Numbered from the stretch's first letter, positions 22,925 to 35,134 are shown. The stretch: DNA of 64,000 bases from Cervus elaphus (GCF_910594005.1 NC_057832.1:102187152-102251151); one strand, 5' to 3'. A program made the numbers and translations. Notes: generated by a model not told the origin, from the sequence alone.

Positions 22925-23025
22925 GTGAACTTGCAGGCTCCCGGAGGACAAGGACCCTGCCAGACTTCTTCTGTATCCAGCTCTCTTTTCCCCCTGACCT
23001 TGAGATTTAACACATAGTAGGTCAG
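22925..23025 (+). repeat. L2 LINE remnant
   Basis: GAGGACAAGGACCCTGCC and TTAACACATAGTAGGTCAGG match the L2 3' terminal motifs. Confidence 0.5.
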
Positions 23026-23037
23026 GAGAAACCACAC

Positions 23038-23225
23038 TGTTGTCTATAAAAGGCCAGATAGTTTATACTTCAGGCATTGGTGAGGTCATATGGCCTGTCT
23101 CAATTACTCAACTTGCTGTCCTGATAAAAGCAACTGTAGATGAGACGTCCATGAATGGGTGTGACTGGGTCCCAATAAAACTTGATTTACAAAAGCAATG
23201 GCCAATCAGATTTGAACTGTCGCTT
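23038..23225 (+). mobile_element. Non-autonomous hAT-type DNA transposon remnant
   Basis: TATAAAAGGCCAGATAGTTT, GGTCATATGGCCTGTCTCAA and CCCAATAAAACTTGATTTAC are in the order of a common mammalian MER element of the hAT group. I am sure of the repeat, less sure of the exact subfamily. Confidence 0.65.
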
Positions 23226-24551
23226 GCCAGTGTCTCTAGTAGGTCAATAACAAGTGCTTGTGGAATTGAGTTGAAAGGATATCACTTAATAACATGTTTC
23301 TCTCACTTTTAAGAAACATCAAGTATGACCTGACAAAGTTAAAGAGTTATTTTCTATGCAGAGAGACTTCCATGGTACTCTTAACATACAATCTGTTATA
23401 TAAGCATATTTTAAAGGAAGATTGCTTACATAAACCTGGAATTCCCGAATCTTTAATAAGCAAGATGTTGCACAAACACCATCTCCTTCTGTGACACTGG
23501 GCTCAAGAGGGTGAAAATAAAAGGACAAAATCTGTCTCTTCATTTTAATGGTCTAGAGAGGAAGAGTGCCAGGAATCTGGGAGTGAGAACCAAGGGGCTG
23601 AGAGGCAGGATTCTTTGGTGTGTGTGTGGTTTTTGGGAGGCAATCAGCAGAGGCTAGTGAGTGGCTCTAACCAGTGTGTTTAACCATGGGGGCTTCTGTT
23701 TATTGCTCTAATTTATTTCTTTGTTTCCATGGCAGAATAAACTCCAAATTCCAGGGGTCAACTAAGCGGCTGCCACCAGCCCATGTGTGACCAAAAAAAA
23801 AAACTTGGTGCCATCAGTCAATGCCAACTAGTTAATAATGACCAGCCTTCTTGCTAATGGCCCGAGGCAGGGGTCCTCAGGCATCAAAGGTTTTAGCAGA
23901 AAGACGTGCAGGCAGCTGCGTGGGGAGGATGGAGCATTTCTGCTGGCCACTTTCAAGGGTGTATCCACCCAGGCTCAGCTCTTTAAGAAGGCAGTAATTA
24001 ATTTTACTCCCTTTGGTGCACACGGTGAATGCAGCAGACTCTGGCATTTGGAGAGCCATTAGAGCCTTGACTCACCTCAGGTTTATGTCTATAACTGAGA
24101 AATATCAAGATTACAAGGCATTTCAGAGGTTATGTTCAGTTCCCACAGAAAGAAAAGAAACTTTCAAGTGTCAGGGCCCCAGGCAAAAAGAGGCCACTGC
24201 AAATAAAAGCTGTTCAGGACTCGGCTGGCCCTGAATCACACAGTGTCTCTTGCAAACTGCAGGTGGTGAGGACAACTGCTAAACAGTCAGCTTCTAGATG
24301 GCATTGATGTCTTTCACATCTTTGTCTGTTCCCAGCATGGGGACCTACACACAGGCTTACAGGGACAAATATTTCCAGACCTGTTTGTATACTGTGGTCA
24401 TCTGGACAGTTTCCCACCTGGGGAGTGGTGGCATGCAGTGATGCTGGGAAATGCCTGGAGGAGACGTGTCCTCCAGAGTCTGGTGCCCTCTGGTCATGGG
24501 GGGACCTCCAGCCTCCTAGAGAGCTGTGCAAATAAATTTATTTTCCATGTG
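23226..24551. other. Unclassified intronic sequence
   Basis: Contains an A-rich run at 23791-23801 and several short spurious frames. No gene recognised. Confidence 0.4.
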
Positions 24552-24561
24552 TACCTTAATA

Positions 24562-24865
24562 CTCCTAAAGGAAATCAACCTTGAATATTCATTGGAAGGG
24601 CTGATGCTGAAGCTGAAGCTCCAATACTTTGGCCACCTGATGCGAAGAGCCGACTTATTGGAAAAGACCCTGATGCTGGGAAAGACTGAAGGCAAAAGGA
24701 GAAGGGGACGACAGAGGATGAGATGGATAGATAGCATCATCGACTCAAGGCACATGAATTTGAGCAATCTCTGGGAGATAGTGGAGGTCAGGGAAGCCTG
24801 GCGTGCTGCAGTTCATGGGGTCACAAAAGAGCTGGACACGACTTAGCGACTGAACGACAAAACCC
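24562..24865 (+). mobile_element. BovB LINE, short 3' fragment
   Basis: The C-terminal part of ORF2 (from EINLEYSLEGLMLKLKLQYF) is still an open frame to ELDTT, then the short tail. An 8-bp CCTTAATA is present at 24554-24561 and 24866-24873, consistent with an insertion that was truncated on arrival. Confidence 0.92.
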
Positions 24866-24873
24866 CCTTAATA

Positions 24874-25264
24874 AAATAACAGATTGGAAAGAATGGATGT
24901 GGTGCACAAATGAGAAAACAGAGACTCAGAAGTCTAGACTCACATAAAGCCAAGCTTTGATTCCAGTTCCAGTTAGCCTTACTCTGTGTCCAATGCCTGC
25001 CTACCAGCCCACAGCTGTCACACCAAACTGTTAACAAACAGCTGTTGAAGCCAAACTGTTGGAACTGAGAAATCGCTTGACTACAAACTAGTGGAGGAGC
25101 AGATGATGTCATTAGCACGGCTTGAAATGTGAGCCAGAAGTTCAAAGCTGAAGTCACCTTACTGCCAGTGTGTGCAAGTTATTCTCATTGCCCCCTAGGC
25201 CAGCGTGTTCATTCCAACCAGGATTCCAGGACTCTCGGCAACTGATAGGCTTTACGTTGCAACC
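24874..25264. other. Unclassified intronic sequence
   Basis: No recognised repeat or exon. Confidence 0.4.
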
Positions 25265-25470
25265 CAGGGCACACACATACAGGCACATATATAGTCTTAC
25301 GGATAGCACTTATCCTTACTATGTTTGATGGACACTGTTCTATTTGATTTTCCTCTATTCCATTTAAAAAAACGTTCTGGTCATGACCCTTTAAATTGAT
25401 TCCGTGACCCACTAAATTGATTTCTCGACCCACTAATGTGTCATGACCAGCAGTTTGAAAAACACTGGCC
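25265..25470 (-). mobile_element. Non-autonomous hAT-type DNA transposon remnant
   Basis: On the minus strand: CAGTGTTTTTCAAACTGCTG, CACATTAGTGGGTCGAGAAA and CAATTTAGTGGGTCACGG, the body of a common hAT MER element. Confidence 0.65.
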
Positions 25471-25707
25471 TGACCCCATTCCAGCTCTGCCTCCCTCCCC
25501 AGAGAGGGGAACGGGGAAGGTGGATGTGGAGAAGAGTGAGATAAGAGATTGGGATAAGTAAGGAGGGCGGTGGGAGGAAGGTCAAAAATAGGATAAAGGA
25601 AAGAGTGGCGATGGAATGAGACCAAGGAGGAAAGAGTGGGGACTGGAGACATGATGAGAAAAGACTGACTCTGGGCTGGCTGATTTCTGTCTTTGTGATG
25701 ATTCTCA

Positions 25708-25935
25708 CCAGGCTTCCCTGGGGGCTCAGTGGTAAAGAATCTGCCTGCAGTGCAGAAGACACAGGAGATGTGGGTTCAGTTCCAGGACCGGGAAGATCCC
25801 CTGGAGGAGGGCATGGCAAGCCATTCCAGTATTCTTGCCTGGAGAATCCCATGGACAGAGGAGCCCGGTGGGCCATGGTCCTTGGAACCACAAAAAGTGA
25901 GACGACCAAAGCAAACAAGCACAGCACACACACAG
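25708..25935 (+). mobile_element. Bov-tA SINE
   Basis: Full copy bounded by TGATTCTCA at 25699-25707 and 25936-25944. Its BovB-like tail has decayed to an AC-rich end. Confidence 0.93.
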
Positions 25936-25944
25936 TGATTCTCA

Positions 25945-27790
25945 AGCTCCAAGGTCATTCTGAGCATTTAGGTGCAAGAATTGTCCCCACCACCTTTCAC
26001 AGCATAGCCATGGTAATGCTATCTGCTTATCTGATGCTCATCTGTCAGCATCATCTCAAATTCCTTACTGTTGCTCCCACAGGGAATTTTCAATCTGCTG
26101 TTCAGGGATCCTGGCCCTAGAAAGATCTAGAAGGCATTGGGCAAATTACTGAGGAATAAAGAAACTGACCACAGGGACTCCACCCACATGGATGCACCAA
26201 CTCACAGAAGACTATGAGCTTCTGAGCTGGGTCTAAACGAACAAACTCTTGGGTACAAAGGAGGTTGGTTTAAAAGGTAACAGGAAACTGAATATCAGAG
26301 ATTGAGATGAAAGCAATTTATGAAACAGCTGCAACTTTACACACTCCAATGACCAGTAGGTCTCTAAAGAGTTTTGATTGCATACCCCATAGTAAAAAAC
26401 AATTTTTGAGCATACACTTACAAAGCTCATATATTTCTTTACAAAGAGTACTTATTAACACCATTGCATTATTACAAAATGAGGAAATAATGAAGTGAGA
26501 TAAAGATAAAATACCATCTTAATTTTTATTTTCTATTATTAATGAATGATACAAACATTTTACTATCACCATGAAAATTATTACAAATAGTGGTGAGACT
26601 GATGTGTTGGGATTGCTTTCATTACTTTTGAAAATACTTGTTTAGCACTTTGTGATATGGGGTTTTGAGGTCTAGGGTCCAGTTTATTTCAATACTTTGC
26701 TTCAGTGGCTGTCATAACAACAGCAAAAAGACACTTCATGTAGACACAGAGATGCAAAAAGTACACTGCTGGCTATGCTGACTAAATCAGGATATGTATA
26801 TATCTTTTCAGTTTCATGAACCAATTACGTGAAGACTCTTGTTGAAATTCAGCTAATAGATTTCCATCTTTTCTGATGTCAATCATCTGTTCTTTCAACT
26901 AATAGGAAGATGCTAAATTTTTATATTTTTTAACAAATGGGTTAAAACTCTCAGAAACTACTTAGAAGGTTTTAAGCAAGTAGAAGATTCTATTTTCAAG
27001 TTTTTAAAGCATTGAGATATGAGTTTTTAAAGTGTCATATTTCCTCATTATCAAATCATATAAAGGTGAAAATATTTCCAAACATCCTTTTTCTCTTCCC
27101 AAATGGTCTCTTCTTGCCCTAAATGCTTTCTGAAAGTAGTTACTTTCTAAATCATTGTTAACACATTGCCTTTATATTGAGGGGGCAGATGAACTGTTGA
27201 CGTTTTCAAAGTTATCAGCAAAGTGGCATAGTTCTGACAGCTGCTTGTCAGAACTGAAAAGGTCAGCAAATGTAGAACATTTTGATTCTTTTAAAAGAAA
27301 ACTCTTTATATTTCCATAATCTGAAAACCTCTATGTTGTACAAAATAAATTTTCATGCTCACTCTCAGCTCATCGCAAAATACTGTAGATTCTATTTAAA
27401 GGATTTTTTAAAAACAATATTGACGGTATCAGTTGCACGTACATATTTTCTGTCATATATGTGAAACTGAATCAGTCAGTAAGACCGCCAGTGTCTACCA
27501 CTGGGAGGGGTAGGCCCCTCCACATACCTCCATGCCTTCTAGACACATAAATGGCCGATGTATAGACCAAGGCAGGAAAATGGCACACAGTATTCACTGT
27601 ATATTAAAAGAGCAAAGCCTAATTTCCTATTTTAAATAGAAAAATAAATAGACGTTCTAACATGTCTTCCCTTGCACCATCTGATCCTTCTTAGCACCAT
27701 TTAGCATCAAAGTATACTTTAAGACCACTACAATAAAGAGAAAAAAAGGGTAACACATGTTAAAAGTTTGGTCTTTGGTGTTTTGGAGCA
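25945..27790. other. Unclassified AT-rich intron
   Basis: About 1.8 kb that is AT-rich from 26270 on. A segment around 26600-26850 (TGTGATATGGGGTTTTGAGG, CAGTTTATTTCAATACTTTG) may be an old repeat that I cannot name. No gene recognised. Confidence 0.4.
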
Positions 27791-27792
27791 AG

Positions 27793-27994
27793 CATTAGTT
27801 GCTCAGTTGTGTCCAATTCTGTAATCCTATGGACTGTAGCCCGCCGGGCTCCTCTGTCCATGGAATTCTCCAGGCGAGAATACTGGAGTGGGTTGCCATT
27901 CCCTTCTCCAGGGAATATTTCTGACCCAGGGATCGAACCCTGGTCTCTTGCATTGCAGGCAGATTCTTTACCATCTGAGTCACCAGGGACACCC
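27793..27994 (-). mobile_element. Bov-tA SINE
   Basis: A minus copy with a short deletion in the TCTTTGCGACC block (CTGTAATCCTATGG) and an intact head. Confidence 0.92.
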
Positions 27995-28754
27995 CCATAC
28001 TTAAATGAATTGTCTCCTCTAAATCATTGTGAATTGAGGAATATCAGGTTATCAGCATTATTGAATTATTGAAGAGAGACTAATAAAGATCTGAGAACAA
28101 TGGCTCCTGCATTAGGAACCATCTGAAAAGATGCAAAGTGGTATAATCTATGAATCTCAGGTGAGAACAGTACACATCTGAATGGTGATAGTAGGCAAGA
28201 GGTAGAACTTTAATAATTTTAATAAAATTGGTGACTCTCAGAGAACAATGAATTGAGGATTAAGGGTGGGGCTAAGTTCAGAGTTGAAGAGGGCAGAAGG
28301 AACCTAGGATGGAGGAGAGATGGTCCTGGGAGCACTTATGAGCAGAGAGAGCCCAGGGGACAGTGGGGGACAGTGAACTAGGAGAGAATCTTAGCCCCAA
28401 AGTCTGGCTATGACTTTAAGGCAAAGATCAAAGAACCCTCCTTTCCCAAACTCAGAGGAGTAAAGACCAAGGATCCAGTCTGTGCCTACGAATGAAACAA
28501 TGCAGAAGATGAGACCAGTGCCAGGCCTAGAGCCGGGCAAACAGCTTGAGAGAAACCTGGAGAGGCTGGGAAGAGACAAAAATGAAGACTTTCCCAGTGA
28601 AAGTTCCACCCTGAGTGCTCGTGGTAAAGTGAATTTTGTGGTCAAAGGAGTCTGGGAGACATGACCTCCTAAATTTGCCAGCGCTCCCCTAGCTTGGAGA
28701 TTTAGCACACTGATGCTCTAAGAAATGCTACCGTCAAGATATCTGCTTACCCAC
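27995..28754. other. Unclassified intronic sequence
   Basis: Purine-rich between 28220 and 28380; no repeat or exon recognised. Confidence 0.4.
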
Positions 28755-28857
28755 TGTTGTTTAGTTATCAAGTTGTGTCCAACTGTTTTGTGATGTCATG
28801 GATTGTATAGCCCACCAGGCTCCTCTGTCCATGGGATTTCCCAGGCAAGAATACTCC
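28755..28857 (-). mobile_element. Truncated Bov-tA or Bov-A tail
   Basis: Only the tail and first third of the body remain; it breaks off at GGCAAGAATACTCC, so the tRNA-like head is absent. Confidence 0.85.
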
Positions 28858-29444
28858 AAATGCATTAGACCAAAGAAGGCTTTTTATTTTTTAATATCCT
28901 GCAAAACTTTGGCTCTGAGGATGAAATTTGGGGAACCCTGGACTAGCTGATGTTTAAAGTGGCGCCGAGGCAAGGGACAAGCGGGAGAACCTGTGTATGT
29001 GTCACAGTTCACGTGTGTACTGCTAGTCTCCTGAGACTTCCTTGTCTTAACGAGAGTGAACGTTTATCGCCAAGTCATGTGGACTCAAGGGGGCTGCAGG
29101 GAAGTAGGATTTCCCTGGAGGGGTCTCTCCTCCTACGCTGAAGGACCCACAGATGTGACCCCCTTCCAAGGTGACATCTCAAGGAAGTGAGATGTGCACA
29201 AATGGGCCACTAGTGTAGCCTCAGTGCCTTGGCTCGGGCTAGGAGCCAGAGCTGACATGGGAAGTGTGGTCCATGGAGGCTGCCTTGGTTTGCTCGCTGC
29301 CATTTTAGGCACCAAAAAAATAGGCCTCACAGGTCTTGGAGAAGACAAGAGTGAGCTTATGAATGAGGGAAGTAAAAATATTATAGGTGGAACTTATTTC
29401 AATAAAATATAGGCACCCTTCTAATAGAAAATATTAATAATAAA
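28858..29444. other. Unclassified intronic sequence
   Basis: No repeat or exon recognised; an antisense pair of short frames lies at 29133-29412. Confidence 0.4.
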
Positions 29445-29665
29445 GATGGAAGCCAAGAGTTGTTGAGCCCTTGTTAAGTGCCAGGCCCTGCACAAAGAGT
29501 TAAATATATTATCTAATTTATTCACTGTAACCACTCAGTCAGTGGGCACTAGCCCATCCCTGTGTTACTGCTGAGAAAAATGAAATACTCAGAAGTTAAA
29601 TAATTTGCTCAAAGTCATATAGGTAGAAAGTGGCAGAGCCAAGGCCAGAAATCAGGACTGGTGGT
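29445..29665 (-). repeat. MIR remnant, nearly full length
   Basis: TTAAGTGCCAGGCCCTGCAC, the A/T-rich middle, GAAATACTCAGAAGTTAAAT and AAGTGGCAGAGCCAAGGCC are in reverse MIR order. Confidence 0.75.
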
Positions 29666-30404
29666 TCTGGCTCATGCTGTGGACACCCTCAAGTCACCCA
29701 GAAGATACTAGAACGCCTTCCACACCAGCACAGAACCCTTTCTGAGGATGATATACCTATTTCTCTATTCCATTGTTTTGCACAACTTTCTTTAAATATC
29801 CAGACAGTCTTTTCCTCAACCAACATACATTCCCTTGAAATGATTGCATCGTCTCTGAGTCAGTTTCAAATTCATGTCTCCATTGTCTCCATGTAATACT
29901 TGAAAGGCAATTACAAGACAGATCAGATATAATTCTACTATTTGTAATTTCTACTTGTATACCTATATTGTGTTTAGCAAAGTCATGTGATGCCACTAAT
30001 GCCAACTAGTCCTCTTGAACAATGGCACAAATTAACACGCGTCTACTTACTTTCGAAAACTTCTCATCAATATTCAAACTGAGAACACAGCTCACTTAAG
30101 GAGCCAGTATTTCTCTTTTTCTGCAGAACTTCAAGCACAACTCAGACCAGTTCTCACCGAACTTAACCACTTCCATTCAGACGCCATCCATGGAGGAAGG
30201 GGAGAGGGGTGGGATTGTGGGGGATGGTTTCCATCTGCTCCCATCCTGGGTTAGGGGATGGAGGTGCCTGTGGAGTTGAGGCTTATCTTGGGACACATAC
30301 CCTGAACTCTGTCTCCAGACCGGAGTCCTTGCAATATCCACCTAAGCTGCAAGGAGAGTGTGCCCTTCGGGCTAACATCGTCTCTCCAGGACCCCCAGTG
30401 CACA
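29666..30404. other. Unclassified intronic sequence
   Basis: No repeat or exon recognised. Confidence 0.4.
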
Positions 30405-30624
30405 GGGCTTCCCAGGTGGTGCTAGTGGTAAAGAACTCACGGGCCAGTGCAAGAGACATAAGAGGTGCAGGTTTGATCCCTGTGTCAGGAAGATCCCCTG
30501 GAGGAGGGCACGGCAACCCACTCCAGTGATTTTGCCTGGAGAATCCCATGGACAGAGGAGCCTGGTGGGCTACAGTCCACGGGGTCACAAAGAGCTGGAC
30601 ATGACTGAAGCGACTTAGCATACA
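30405..30624 (+). mobile_element. Bov-tA SINE (GGTGCTAG head variant)
   Basis: The head reads GGGCTTCCCAGGTGGTGCTA, a variant also seen in the copies at 31284 and 43409. The tail ends GCGACTTAGCATACACG. Confidence 0.93.
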
Positions 30625-30749
30625 CGCTGTGGTTCTAGGGCAACCCCAGCAGTTGGACCCCTTTCTTTTCAACACCCTGTAGGCTGGAGTTTGCATCCAT
30701 CTCACTCCCACAGAGCTTCCAGAATATACTTTGCTCTGCTTTTCTCTAT

Positions 30750-30805
30750 TCTGCACAGTGCCTGGCCCTGCACTGGGCATACAGTAGGCACTCAATAAAC
30801 ACACA
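30750..30805 (+). repeat. L2 or MIR 3' end
   Basis: CAGTGCCTGGCCCTGCACTG followed by ACAGTAGGCACTCAATAAAC. Confidence 0.5.
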
Positions 30806-31283
30806 TGGGGAGATACCTGAAAGGTGGCAGAGACGCAGCCCCTGGCCCTGTCTGCCCATGCTGTGGAGTGTCCGCACATGCTGCTGAGTGGGATGTTACA
30901 GGTCATTGCCTTTACGACAGCACTTCAAGTGCCCTGAAATAATGGGGACCCTGGCACCGAGCGGAGAGAGGATCTGATTGTCAGACCAAGTGCTGGAGAC
31001 AGATGCTGAGTGGAGTTCGGGATCAGAGGGCTGCCAGGCGTTCCCCTGATCACCTGGCCCTCGGGTTTCCTGTCTTTCCTCCCACTCCACCCCCTCTCTG
31101 CCCACCCCTGCCCTCCCTTTAGTACTAGCTCTTCTTTAGTTCAGGGCACAGAGAAGGAGAACAAACCATTTTCCTGTCTGCCCTGGAGGTCCTGACAGGT
31201 GAGGAGCCAGAAGCTATTCAGATGCCCAGTCTGTGATGACCTCAAGTCCTGCGGGGCTGGACTCAAACTAAATGCCTTCCCCG
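30806..31283. other. Unclassified intronic sequence
   Basis: A C/T-rich segment at 31050-31130; no exon recognised. Confidence 0.4.
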
Positions 31284-31512
31284 GGGCTTCCCTGGTGGTG
31301 CTAGTGGTAAAGAACCTGCCTGCCAATGCAGGAGACATAAGAGACCAGGGTTCAGGGCCCCCTTCCTGGGTCAGGAAGACCCTCTGGAGGAGGAAATGAC
31401 CACCCACTCCAGTACTCTTGCCTGGAGAATTCCATGGACAGAGGAGCCTGTCAGGCTACAGTCCATGGGGTCACAAAGAGTCATACGCAGCTGAAGTGAC
31501 TTAGCATGCATG
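31284..31512 (+). mobile_element. Bov-tA SINE (GGTGCTAG head variant)
   Basis: A plus copy with a small insertion in the head (CAGGGCCCCCTTCC) before the GGTCAGGAAGA block. The tail ends CTTAGCATGCATG. Confidence 0.93.
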
Positions 31513-31674
31513 TACAAGCGGAAGCACAGTTATGAAGATAACCCTGCCAAGGCCTTTGAAGGGATGCAGCTCTGTCTGATTGGGATGGGAAACCCCAGGC
31601 CCCCAGCCCTCAGTCTCCTGGTGCTAACAGATGTGAAGGGGGTGGTGCTCAGGCTTTTCTGGGGGATTCTAAAC

Positions 31675-31711
31675 GGGATTGGGGGGGTGCCCGGGGATTG
31701 TGGGGGGAGGG
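31675..31711 (+). other. Potential G-quadruplex
   Basis: Five G-runs of 3, 7, 4, 6 and 3 are separated by loops of 3, 5, 5 and 1 bases, which satisfies the usual four-run rule on the plus strand. Relative to the plexin transcript this is the template strand. Confidence 0.75.
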
Positions 31712-31769
31712 TGGCTGGTGGCTGAAGGTGAACTAGCTTTTAGCCACCAAAGGTTAAGTGGTTCGTCTG

Positions 31770-31965
31770 GGTGTTCCTAAGAGTATTAGCAATAATAGTA
31801 ATGACAATAGTGATACCGCCCATGCCCGACACTTTACATGTATTACCTTTAGTCCTAAAAGCCCTGAAAGCTGGTTATTATCATTTGTGCTTTCTGCATG
31901 AAGACACTGAAGCACAAACTCTGCTTGAGTGACTTGCTCCGGGGAGCAGAGCAGATGAGCTCTGA
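31770..31965 (-). repeat. MIR remnant
   Basis: ACACTTTACATGTATTACCT, CTGGTTATTATCATTTGTGC and GAAGACACTGAAGCACAAAC are reverse MIR blocks. Confidence 0.65.
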
Positions 31966-32355
31966 GGGTCAGGGTGAAGCCCCATCTACATGGCCTATTC
32001 CTTATCGTTCCAGGGTCTCCATGCCGCACACATTTCTGTCTGCCAGTCACCTCCATGGTCATCTAACAGATGCCAGGCCACTGTCATTCTCTCCCTCTTA
32101 CGGAGGCTGCTGAATTCGACCCTATTCAGAAGTTAGAGGGTTTTACATTTTTTATGAGTGTCCCCCTCTCATAAGGAGTTGGAAAAGGAGTGTGGGGTTA
32201 GGGTGTTTTGCTACCCACTCCCCTTATGGGGTATCCTGGCTATGTCTAGAGCTCTGTGTACTCCCAGGATGTTCTAGAATAGAAGGGGGCTCTTGTCCCA
32301 ATGTGCACTGGACTGGGAGAATAAACCAAGGGCCCTTCTACACGGGGCAGTGGGG
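31966..32355. other. Unclassified intronic sequence
   Basis: No recognised repeat or exon. Confidence 0.4.
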
Positions 32356-32370
32356 TGGTTCTGAGTTCTT

Positions 32371-32514
32371 TTGTTTTTATTTGTTTATTTATTTGGCTGC
32401 ACTGGGTCTTAGTTGCAGCATGCGACATCTTTAGTTATGGCATGTGGGATCTAGTTCCCAAGGCTCTTGCATCGGGAGCACAAAGTCTTAGCCACTGGAC
32501 CACCAGAGAAGTCC
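32371..32514 (-). mobile_element. CHR-type SINE with 15-bp target duplications
   Basis: A minus copy ending AGGACTTCTCTGGTGGTCCA in its own 5' direction. TGGTTCTGAGTTCTT flanks it perfectly at 32356-32370 and 32515-32529. Confidence 0.93.
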
Positions 32515-32734
32515 TGGTTCTGAGTTCTTACCATCATCTGCAGTGTCCCAATCAGCTCATCCCACCCCAGCAAGCCTTTTCGATTTCTAAAGCTTATTTT
32601 GGTGGCCAAGGATTGGGATACAGAACTGTCCTGCTGGGAAGACTAGGATTTGAAGAGGACTCTCGGCCCCTTTGAGAGCTCCACGGTCCTCGTTGGAAGG
32701 GGGGCCTGGAGCAGACCTTGCAGGATGAGCTGAG

Positions 32735-32850
32735 CTGCCTTCTAGCTTGACTCCTCTGCCAACCAGCTGTGTGACTCTAAACAAGCCATTTACCTCCCTG
32801 GGCTTCAGTCAGCTCATGAATCACAGCGGGAAAAGCAGCAGGAGAGAGGA
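32735..32850 (+). repeat. MIR remnant
   Basis: CCAGCTGTGTGACTCTAAAC and CCATTTACCTCCCTGGGCTT are the MIR core. Confidence 0.65.
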
Positions 32851-32991
32851 GAACCTGAGAAGCCTTGAAGGCTTTTCCAGTCCCAAGGTTTGATGGCGCT
32901 ATGGAGAATTCAGCTGCCAGCACCGGAGTGTCGAACCTGGAACAGGAAGCCTCCTCCCCTGCCCAGGTGCCTCCCAGGAAGTGGTTCTGCC

Positions 32992-33283
32992 ATGTTTTCA
33001 AAATTAATTAATCGATTGATTTGGGGCTGATTTTGGGTTTTCGTTGGTGTGTGCACGCTTTCTCTAGTTGCCGTGAGCTGGGGCGACTCTCCAGCTGCGG
33101 TGCACGGGCTTGTCATCGTGATGGCTTCTCTTATGGCTGAACATGGGCTCTAGGGTGGGCAGGCTTCAGTAGCTGACGGGCTTAGTTTTCCTGCAGCGTG
33201 GGATCTTCCTAGACCAGGGATTGAACCCGTAGCTTCTGCATTAGCAGGAGAACTCTTAACCCCTGGACCACCAGGGAAGTTCA
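32992..33283 (-). mobile_element. CHR-2-like long tRNA-Glu SINE
   Basis: On the minus strand the head is followed by the long tail made of GCCCACCCTAGAGCCCATG-like blocks. GGTTCTGCC flanks it at 32983-32991 and 33284-33292. Confidence 0.85.
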
Positions 33284-33292
33284 GGTTCTGCC

Positions 33293-33749
33293 TTTGTTAG
33301 AAGGAAGGGAGAAGTAGAACATCTCAGTCATTACACACAGGATGCTTTGGGAATTGCTCCAGACAAGTGGGAAGGCTTCCACCTGAGTGAAATTGGGGGA
33401 AACAGGGCAACAGCTCTTCTCTTTTTGCAAATGCCTGCGGTGGCTCATGGGCTGTCGCTTGCTCTCAGGCCTGCACTTCAAGCCCCCTCTCCCGGGAGCT
33501 ATCGGGAATAGCCCTGTCTGGGTACCGGGAGCAAATGTCCAAATGGTCTTGTCAGAGTGTCAGCCATCCAGATGCAAACTGGAGCGGACACTTCGGCCCA
33601 GCGGGGGCGGGAGGAATAACATGTGCCTGGGGACCCAGCACCAAGGGAGGGAAATCATTCTTACAGGAGCCATCACCTTGGACCCCAGGACTGCACTTGT
33701 ATGAGACCAAAGTCCATGGACCTCTGAGCTTGTCAGACTTCATGTCGGC
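33293..33749. other. Unclassified intronic sequence
   Basis: GC-rich and CpG-containing (GGGTACCGGGAG, GCGGGGGCGGGAGG near 33600); no exon recognised. Confidence 0.4.
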
Positions 33750-33915
33750 TAGTCTCAGAACATCCCGGGAGGCAGGTGGGGTCAGGGAGGGACACTGAGG
33801 CACAGAGGGGCAATAATGGTCTGCTTATCACACAGAGGGTCCTCGGCAGAAGCGCCACCCAGAGAGGGTGCAAGTCCCAAGGGACGTGAGCCTGTCTTGA
33901 ACCCCAGTATCACCT
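33750..33915 (-). repeat. MIR remnant
   Basis: GGGACACTGAGGCACAGAGG and CTTATCACACAGAGGGTC are reverse MIR blocks; the match ends near GAACCCCAGT. Confidence 0.55.
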
Positions 33916-34094
33916 TCCCCTGAACTGAGCTTCCTTCTGAAACTCACAACATGGTACAAATCATTTACAAAGCATCCTTTCCCCAAACCCCTCTCTCCCA
34001 CCACGCGTTCTTCACCATCTCTCAGTTTCACAATCCCAGGCAAAGAGCTCGAACAGAAATACAGAAAACACAGATGAGGACAGGGGTCCTCCAC

Positions 34095-34415
34095 AGGCCC
34101 CTTCACTTTGATGTCCTTGCTCTCTGGGGAGCCTTCTCTGATCACTGTGTTTTTAAAATTTCAAGCCGTTCACCCTGACCAGTCCTCCCGAATCCCTTTA
34201 CATTGCTCAATGGCATGTGTTACCTGATAATCTACTATAGGACTTTTTAGCAGGTTGATTCTTCTTGACTGTTTCCTCTTGCTGAAACCACAAGCTCCTA
34301 AAGTCAAGGATATTTATGCTTCTTCACTTTTAAATCCCCAGTGCTTGAGCTCATGTTCAGCACATAGTAGTTGCCTAGTTGAGTCAATCTGTTGAGTGAA
34401 CGAATGAATCAGGCC
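34095..34415 (+). repeat. L2 LINE remnant
   Basis: GGGGAGCCTTCTCTGATCAC, CACAAGCTCCTAAAGTCAAGG, AATCCCCAGTGCTTGAGC and CACATAGTAGTTGCC are the L2 3' motifs in order. Confidence 0.7.
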
Positions 34416-35134
34416 TGGGCGATCCATTACAAAGCAACATGGCCTTCGCTGCTCCCCTAGTGGGTTATGATGGGGCCAAGTGGACCAGATTATGATGGGC
34501 CCCTGCCTGACCCTGCTTTCCTAGGTAACTCCAACCACAGGTGGACCCACCTCCTCCGCTCCTGCAGGCATCCGTATCCTGGCTCACAGCTAGGCCTAGA
34601 GTGCCACTGCTTATGAGAGGGACAGGCTGTGATGTCCCCAGGCACCTGAAGCTGACCCACTGTCAACAGGAGTCAGCAAAACAAAGAGCTCTGTGAGAGA
34701 CAGCTTTGGCCCAAACACAACTGAAAGTGTATCTCATGAGCAGAAACATGTGTTCAAGGCCCCCGGCCCTCAGGCAGGGGAGAGGTGGAGCGTGGCTGGC
34801 AGGGAAGCTGAAATTTACTGAGAAATCTGCCACTTGCTCTGAGGCTATCAAAGAAGACACTTGCCTGGTGGGGGTAATAGCTGCTTCTCCTCCCCGTAGG
34901 GGGTCGATCCAGGGTGCCTGAGGACAGCCACCAGCTCTGCCATCTCGTCTCTTCGTGCGTCTGCCTCACTGACACTTCTTCTCACTTCCCTCCCACCAGT
35001 TTGGCAGGTTTTTATCGCATTGGTTTCAGTGTATATAGACGTTCCCTGGGGAGTGCAGCAGTTGCAGTAAATATACCATATACATTCATGCAGACTGATG
35101 GAGACACATAGAGTCAGACACAGGGGAAGGTGTG
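34416..35134. other. Unclassified intronic sequence
   Basis: No repeat or exon recognised. Antisense short frames at 34663-35165 look like chance. Confidence 0.4.
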
